From JACDEA01 sp963742585 (GTDB taxonomy: Bacteria; Actinomycetota; Acidimicrobiia; Acidimicrobiales; JACDEA01): 64,000 bases of DNA. The translations under genes were made by a program, and so were the position numbers. Shown here piece after piece: positions 61,637 through 64,000 of this stretch. A model generated the notes under the pieces. The model was not told where the DNA came from. It saw only the letters and a list, made by a program, of their open reading frames with translations, and did no database searches. The number at the start of each line of letters is the position of its first letter. Within the stretch, counting starts at the first letter, position 1. Location: positions 930,001 to 994,000 of the forward strand of contig CAVUMI010000009.1 of NCBI GenBank assembly GCA_963742585.1. The letters run 5' to 3'.

Positions 61637-62098
61637 ATGGCACGATTCACGCGAGACGAGATCGAAGCGGCGTTCCAGCACTACGAGGCGACGGCCCGCG
61701 GCGCCGGCGAGACCGGCGACTGGTCGACCTGGGCTGACCTGTTCACGCCGGATGCGACTTACTGGGAACACCTCTACGGGCACATGCACGGCCGCGAGGA
61801 GATCAAAGCCTGGATTACCAGCACGATGGGTACGTTCCCGGGCAATGAGATGCCGAACTTTCCGAGCGACTGGCACGTGATCGACGAGGAAACGGGGCGG
61901 GTCGTCATCTACATCCAGAACCGGATGCGCGACCCGGGCGATGGCAGCGTCCACCAGGCGCCCAACGTTTCGATCCTGCTGTACGCGGGTGACAACCAGT
62001 GGTCCTACCAGGAGGACATCTACAACGTCGACGACTTCAGCAACATGCTCGCGTCATGGTCGGAGCGGGTAAAGGCACTCGGGACACGACGTTCGTAG
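61637..62098 (+). CDS. SnoaL-like / NTF2-fold protein
   Basis: A 153-residue protein: MARFTRDEIEAAFQHYEATA, GDWSTWADLFTPDATYWEHL, YGHMHGREEIKAWITSTMG, YAGDNQWSYQEDIYNVDDF. This is the NTF2-like layout; WADLFTPDATYWEH is typical of a P450-associated group. It is divergent from the P450 gene and might act on the same pathway. Confidence 0.85.
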   Translation: MARFTRDEIEAAFQHYEATARGAGETGDWSTWADLFTPDATYWEHLYGHMHGREEIKAWITSTMGTFPGNEMPNFPSDWHVIDEETGRVVIYIQNRMRDPGDGSVHQAPNVSILLYAGDNQWSYQEDIYNVDDFSNMLASWSERVKALGTRRS

Positions 62099-62106
62099 GA
62101 GGAACG

Positions 62107-62151
62107 ATGGCCGATCAGCTCGACCTCAAGGATCCGCAAGATCAGGAGTAG
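62107..62151 (+). CDS. 14-codon open frame with strong ribosome site
   Basis: ATG is preceded by AGGAGGAACG, an almost perfect ribosome site, and codes MADQLDLKDPQDQE then a TAG. It starts 8 bases after the SnoaL-like stop. It may be a real microprotein, or the leftover start of a gene replaced by the convergent genes. Evidence is weak. Confidence 0.3.
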   Translation: MADQLDLKDPQDQE

Positions 62152-62152
62152 G

Positions 62153-62527
62153 TCAGCCTGAGAGCTCGCGCAGGAGAGGGGCGACACGGGAGGCATCGGC
62201 GTACTCGTCGAGCCGGACGATCCGACCCGTCGCAACGGTCGCGACAAGGCAGACAGGAACGCGGAACGTATGCCCGCCGTTGGTGGTGCCCTCGACGTCG
62301 AGCATGAGGACGAACCCGTCCTCGGTCCGGACGCGCCGGCGCTCCTGCATGTCGACCTTGGCGACATGCTCGCGTTCGAGCCGGACCACCGCGACGAGGC
62401 CGTCGGCTCCCTGCTCTTGTTCGGTGATGCTGAGCCAGTGGCGAAAGTCCGGGCCGAGCAGTTCCGTCAGCGCGTCCGCGTCGTAGGTGGCGAGCGCGGC
62501 GATGAACGCGTCGATCAGCGCGTCCAC
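62153..62527 (-). CDS. SnoaL-like / NTF2-fold protein
   Basis: A 124-residue protein from GTG: MDALIDAFIAALATYDADAL, TELLGPDFRHWLSITEQEQG, RTEDGFVLMLDVEGTTNGGH, TGRIVRLDEYADAS. It fits the SnoaL-like fold. It starts one base after the stop of the dioxygenase gene, so they form an operon and may serve one pathway. Confidence 0.82.
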   Translation of the reverse strand: MDALIDAFIAALATYDADALTELLGPDFRHWLSITEQEQGADGLVAVVRLEREHVAKVDMQERRRVRTEDGFVLMLDVEGTTNGGHTFRVPVCLVATVATGRIVRLDEYADASRVAPLLRELSG

Positions 62528-62528
62528 G

Positions 62529-63371
62529 TCAGTCGAGCAGGCTTCGGTAGCGCGCCCGCCCGAGCTTGAGCATGTCAGGACCCTCTGTGCGCCAGCCGTA
62601 GGGGACGTCCTGACCGAGCAGCGTTGCGAACCGTCGCGGGTGCTGGCCGAGTACCTCGGCGGTTACATCCTGGTCGAGCGGTTCTACCGGTCGGAGATAC
62701 GGCCGGACGAGGTCGAACGCGAGTCCCGTTCGCAGACCGGGGACAGTGCGGGGGAACGATCCATGCCATGTGTTCCCGTGCCATACGACGAGCGAACCCT
62801 TGGCCGCTTCGATGGGCACCGCGGCACTGTCGTCCTCGCGATCCGAGGGATGACGGCAGAAACGATGGCTGCCGGGAACGTACGCGACCGCGCCGGCCTC
62901 TTCGGTGTAGTCGGAGAGCAGCCAGGTGACGTTCGCCCGCTGCGCGTACAGCGGGAACGGTTCGGGGTTCAGCTGCATGTCGCAATGCAGACCCAGCTGC
63001 AGCCGACGCCCCGGCGCCGCGGTACCTGGACCCTTCATGAACATCACGCACGCGGACAGCACGCAGCTGTGACCCAATAGGTAGGTCGCCAGCGTCAACG
63101 CGTGCTCGTTCAAAAGCAACTCGGCGAAGACTGGGTCGTCGAGAAAGAAGTAGTAGAGCGAGGGATAGGACAGCTCGCGGTGTGTCGAGCCCTCGACGGC
63201 GTCAGGCCGCACGCCCGTCCGCTCCTCAATGATGCGGCTCAGCGCCTCCGAGGCCCGATGGACCTGGTCGCCATTGCCCAGCCGCGCCGCGGGCACAACC
63301 GTCAGTCCGTTGAGCTCGAGCTCGGTGATGTTGCCCTCGAGGCCGAGGCGGGCGATGTCTTCGAGCAGCAT
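62529..63371 (-). CDS. Phytanoyl-CoA dioxygenase (PhyH)-family protein
   Basis: A 280-residue Fe(II)/2-oxoglutarate oxygenase. His129 and Asp131 (LGLHCDMQLN) with a distal His (His203 in WHGNTWHGSF) make the iron site, and Arg214 (PGLRTGLAFD) could bind 2-oxoglutarate. Features such as AVAYVPGSHRFCRHPSD are family-typical. It hydroxylates an unknown substrate. A 94-base gap separates its start from the divergent cupin gene. Confidence 0.87.
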   Translation of the reverse strand: MLLEDIARLGLEGNITELELNGLTVVPAARLGNGDQVHRASEALSRIIEERTGVRPDAVEGSTHRELSYPSLYYFFLDDPVFAELLLNEHALTLATYLLGHSCVLSACVMFMKGPGTAAPGRRLQLGLHCDMQLNPEPFPLYAQRANVTWLLSDYTEEAGAVAYVPGSHRFCRHPSDREDDSAAVPIEAAKGSLVVWHGNTWHGSFPRTVPGLRTGLAFDLVRPYLRPVEPLDQDVTAEVLGQHPRRFATLLGQDVPYGWRTEGPDMLKLGRARYRSLLD

Positions 63372-63465
63372 CGCTCAATCATGTACTCGAACATGGGTGA
63401 AACGCCCCATGATCGGCGAACCCCGTTTCCTTACCCTGCAAACAGGACGACACAAAGGAGACGTG

Positions 63466-63843
63466 ATGCCGCAAGTAACGAAGCAAAGTGCAGCCGAGTT
63501 TCAGGATGCCGGGGTCGTGCAGGTCTGGCAGGACGAGGTCGATGGCTACCAGATCTCGTTTCTCGACGTCCAAGAGGACGCCGACATGGCGCCGCTGCTC
63601 AAGGGTCTGCCCAACGATCAGTGCCCGTGCCCGCACTGGGGCTACGTGGTCAAGGGCAACATCAGCTTCAACTTCGGCGACCACACCGAAACCTACGAGG
63701 CAGGCGCCGGGTTCTACGCGCCTCCGGGACACACGCCGGCGTCGACGGCTGGCAGCGAGATCCTCTTCTTCAGCCCGGCCGAGCTGGGACGCGAAGTCGA
63801 TGCGCAGATCGCGAAAAACGTTGCGGCGCTGCAGGGCACCTGA
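63466..63843 (+). CDS. Cupin-domain protein
   Basis: A 125-residue single cupin: QCPCPHWGYVVKGNISFNFG (motif 1) and AGAGFYAPPGHTPASTAG (motif 2). The usual His-X-His of motif 1 is reduced to CPCPHWG, so metal binding may be altered. AAAGGAG precedes the ATG by five bases. It diverges from the dioxygenase gene and converges on a LuxR gene. Confidence 0.85.
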   Translation: MPQVTKQSAAEFQDAGVVQVWQDEVDGYQISFLDVQEDADMAPLLKGLPNDQCPCPHWGYVVKGNISFNFGDHTETYEAGAGFYAPPGHTPASTAGSEILFFSPAELGREVDAQIAKNVAALQGT

Positions 63844-63861
63844 ACGACACCCAACACGGCG

Positions 63862-64000
63862 CTAGGCCGACACGGGCTCCTCGTCACTGAGGAGCCCGTG
63901 TTTGGTCGCGAATAGCCCCGCGGCAGCGCGGGTCGATGTGCCGATCTTCGTATAGATGTGCTCGATGTGGTTGGCCACGGTCTTGCGGGAAATTGAGAGG
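63862..64000 (-). CDS. LuxR-type regulator, C-terminal end (partial)
   Basis: The last 45 residues of a protein cut by the window edge: LSISRKTVANHIEHIYTKIG, TSTRAAAGLFATKHGLL, SDEEPVSA then TAG. This is the recognition half of a LuxR helix-turn-helix. It belongs to a larger regulator beyond the window. Its end overlaps a strong hairpin. Confidence 0.85.
   Translation of the reverse strand, partial: LSISRKTVANHIEHIYTKIGTSTRAAAGLFATKHGLLSDEEPVSA
63871..63900. terminator. Perfect 12-bp hairpin between convergent genes
   Basis: CACGGGCTCCTC and GAGGAGCCCGTG pair perfectly around GTCACT. It lies 28 bases after the cupin stop and inside the last codons of the convergent LuxR gene. It could end transcripts from both sides, though only GTGTTTGG follows on the plus strand. 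Confidence 0.65.

Overview
The window is a high-GC chromosomal segment of an actinobacterium. The tpiA-secG order, the GTG starts, the many 4-nt stop/start overlaps, the nucleotide-cyclase/LuxR regulators and the class F sortase all fit that phylum. An uncultivated Acidimicrobiia-like lineage is my best guess, but the taxon cannot be proved from this sequence. No rRNA, CRISPR, prophage or recombinase gene was recognised.

Layout. (1) 1-7.8 kb is housekeeping: the end of tpiA, secG, then a peptide ABC transporter operon (SBP-dppB-dppC-dppD-dppF-SBP) ending at a tRNA-Leu(GAG) gene. (2) 7.8-47.4 kb is an accessory region built from small gene groups: cyclase/LuxR regulators, SnoaL-like proteins, two type II toxin-antitoxin loci plus a decayed duplicate of one, a beta-helix secreted protein, cyclase-hydrolase fusions, a TetR/cupin pair, an exosortase/ice-binding/polysaccharide group, a DUF4331-sortase-TPR-NicO group, a methyltransferase, a metallo-beta-lactamase-fold protein and a broken acyl-CoA ligase. 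Remnants of IS481 and IS110 transposases and of a subtilase lie among them. (3) 47.5-64 kb returns to compact metabolic genes: alpha/beta hydrolases, an SMP-30 lactonase, hotdog thioesterases, an HU protein, a branched-chain-type ABC transporter with fused permeases and fused ATPases, a P450, a phytanoyl-CoA dioxygenase, a cupin and the tail of another LuxR regulator.

The main hidden structure is a ~35-bp repeat found twelve times between 12.8 and 47.4 kb, always on the plus strand and always between genes. Its 3' half reads like the variable arm, T-arm and acceptor end of the tRNA-Leu at 7.8 kb. One toxin-antitoxin unit is duplicated together with its trailing repeat copy, and both transposase remnants end at repeat copies. 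This looks like an array of gene cassettes separated by tRNA-end-derived (att-like) sequences, anchored at the intact tRNA. No recombinase is visible, so this remains an inference. A second 42-bp repeat occurs twice in the same region.

Three patches (about 28.3-29.7, 39.8-40.9 and 46.1-46.9 kb) carry dense single-base frameshifts in genes whose motifs remain intact across the frames. Sequencing or assembly error is as likely as real decay there. Isolated frameshifts also affect dppC, a small lipoprotein gene and others.
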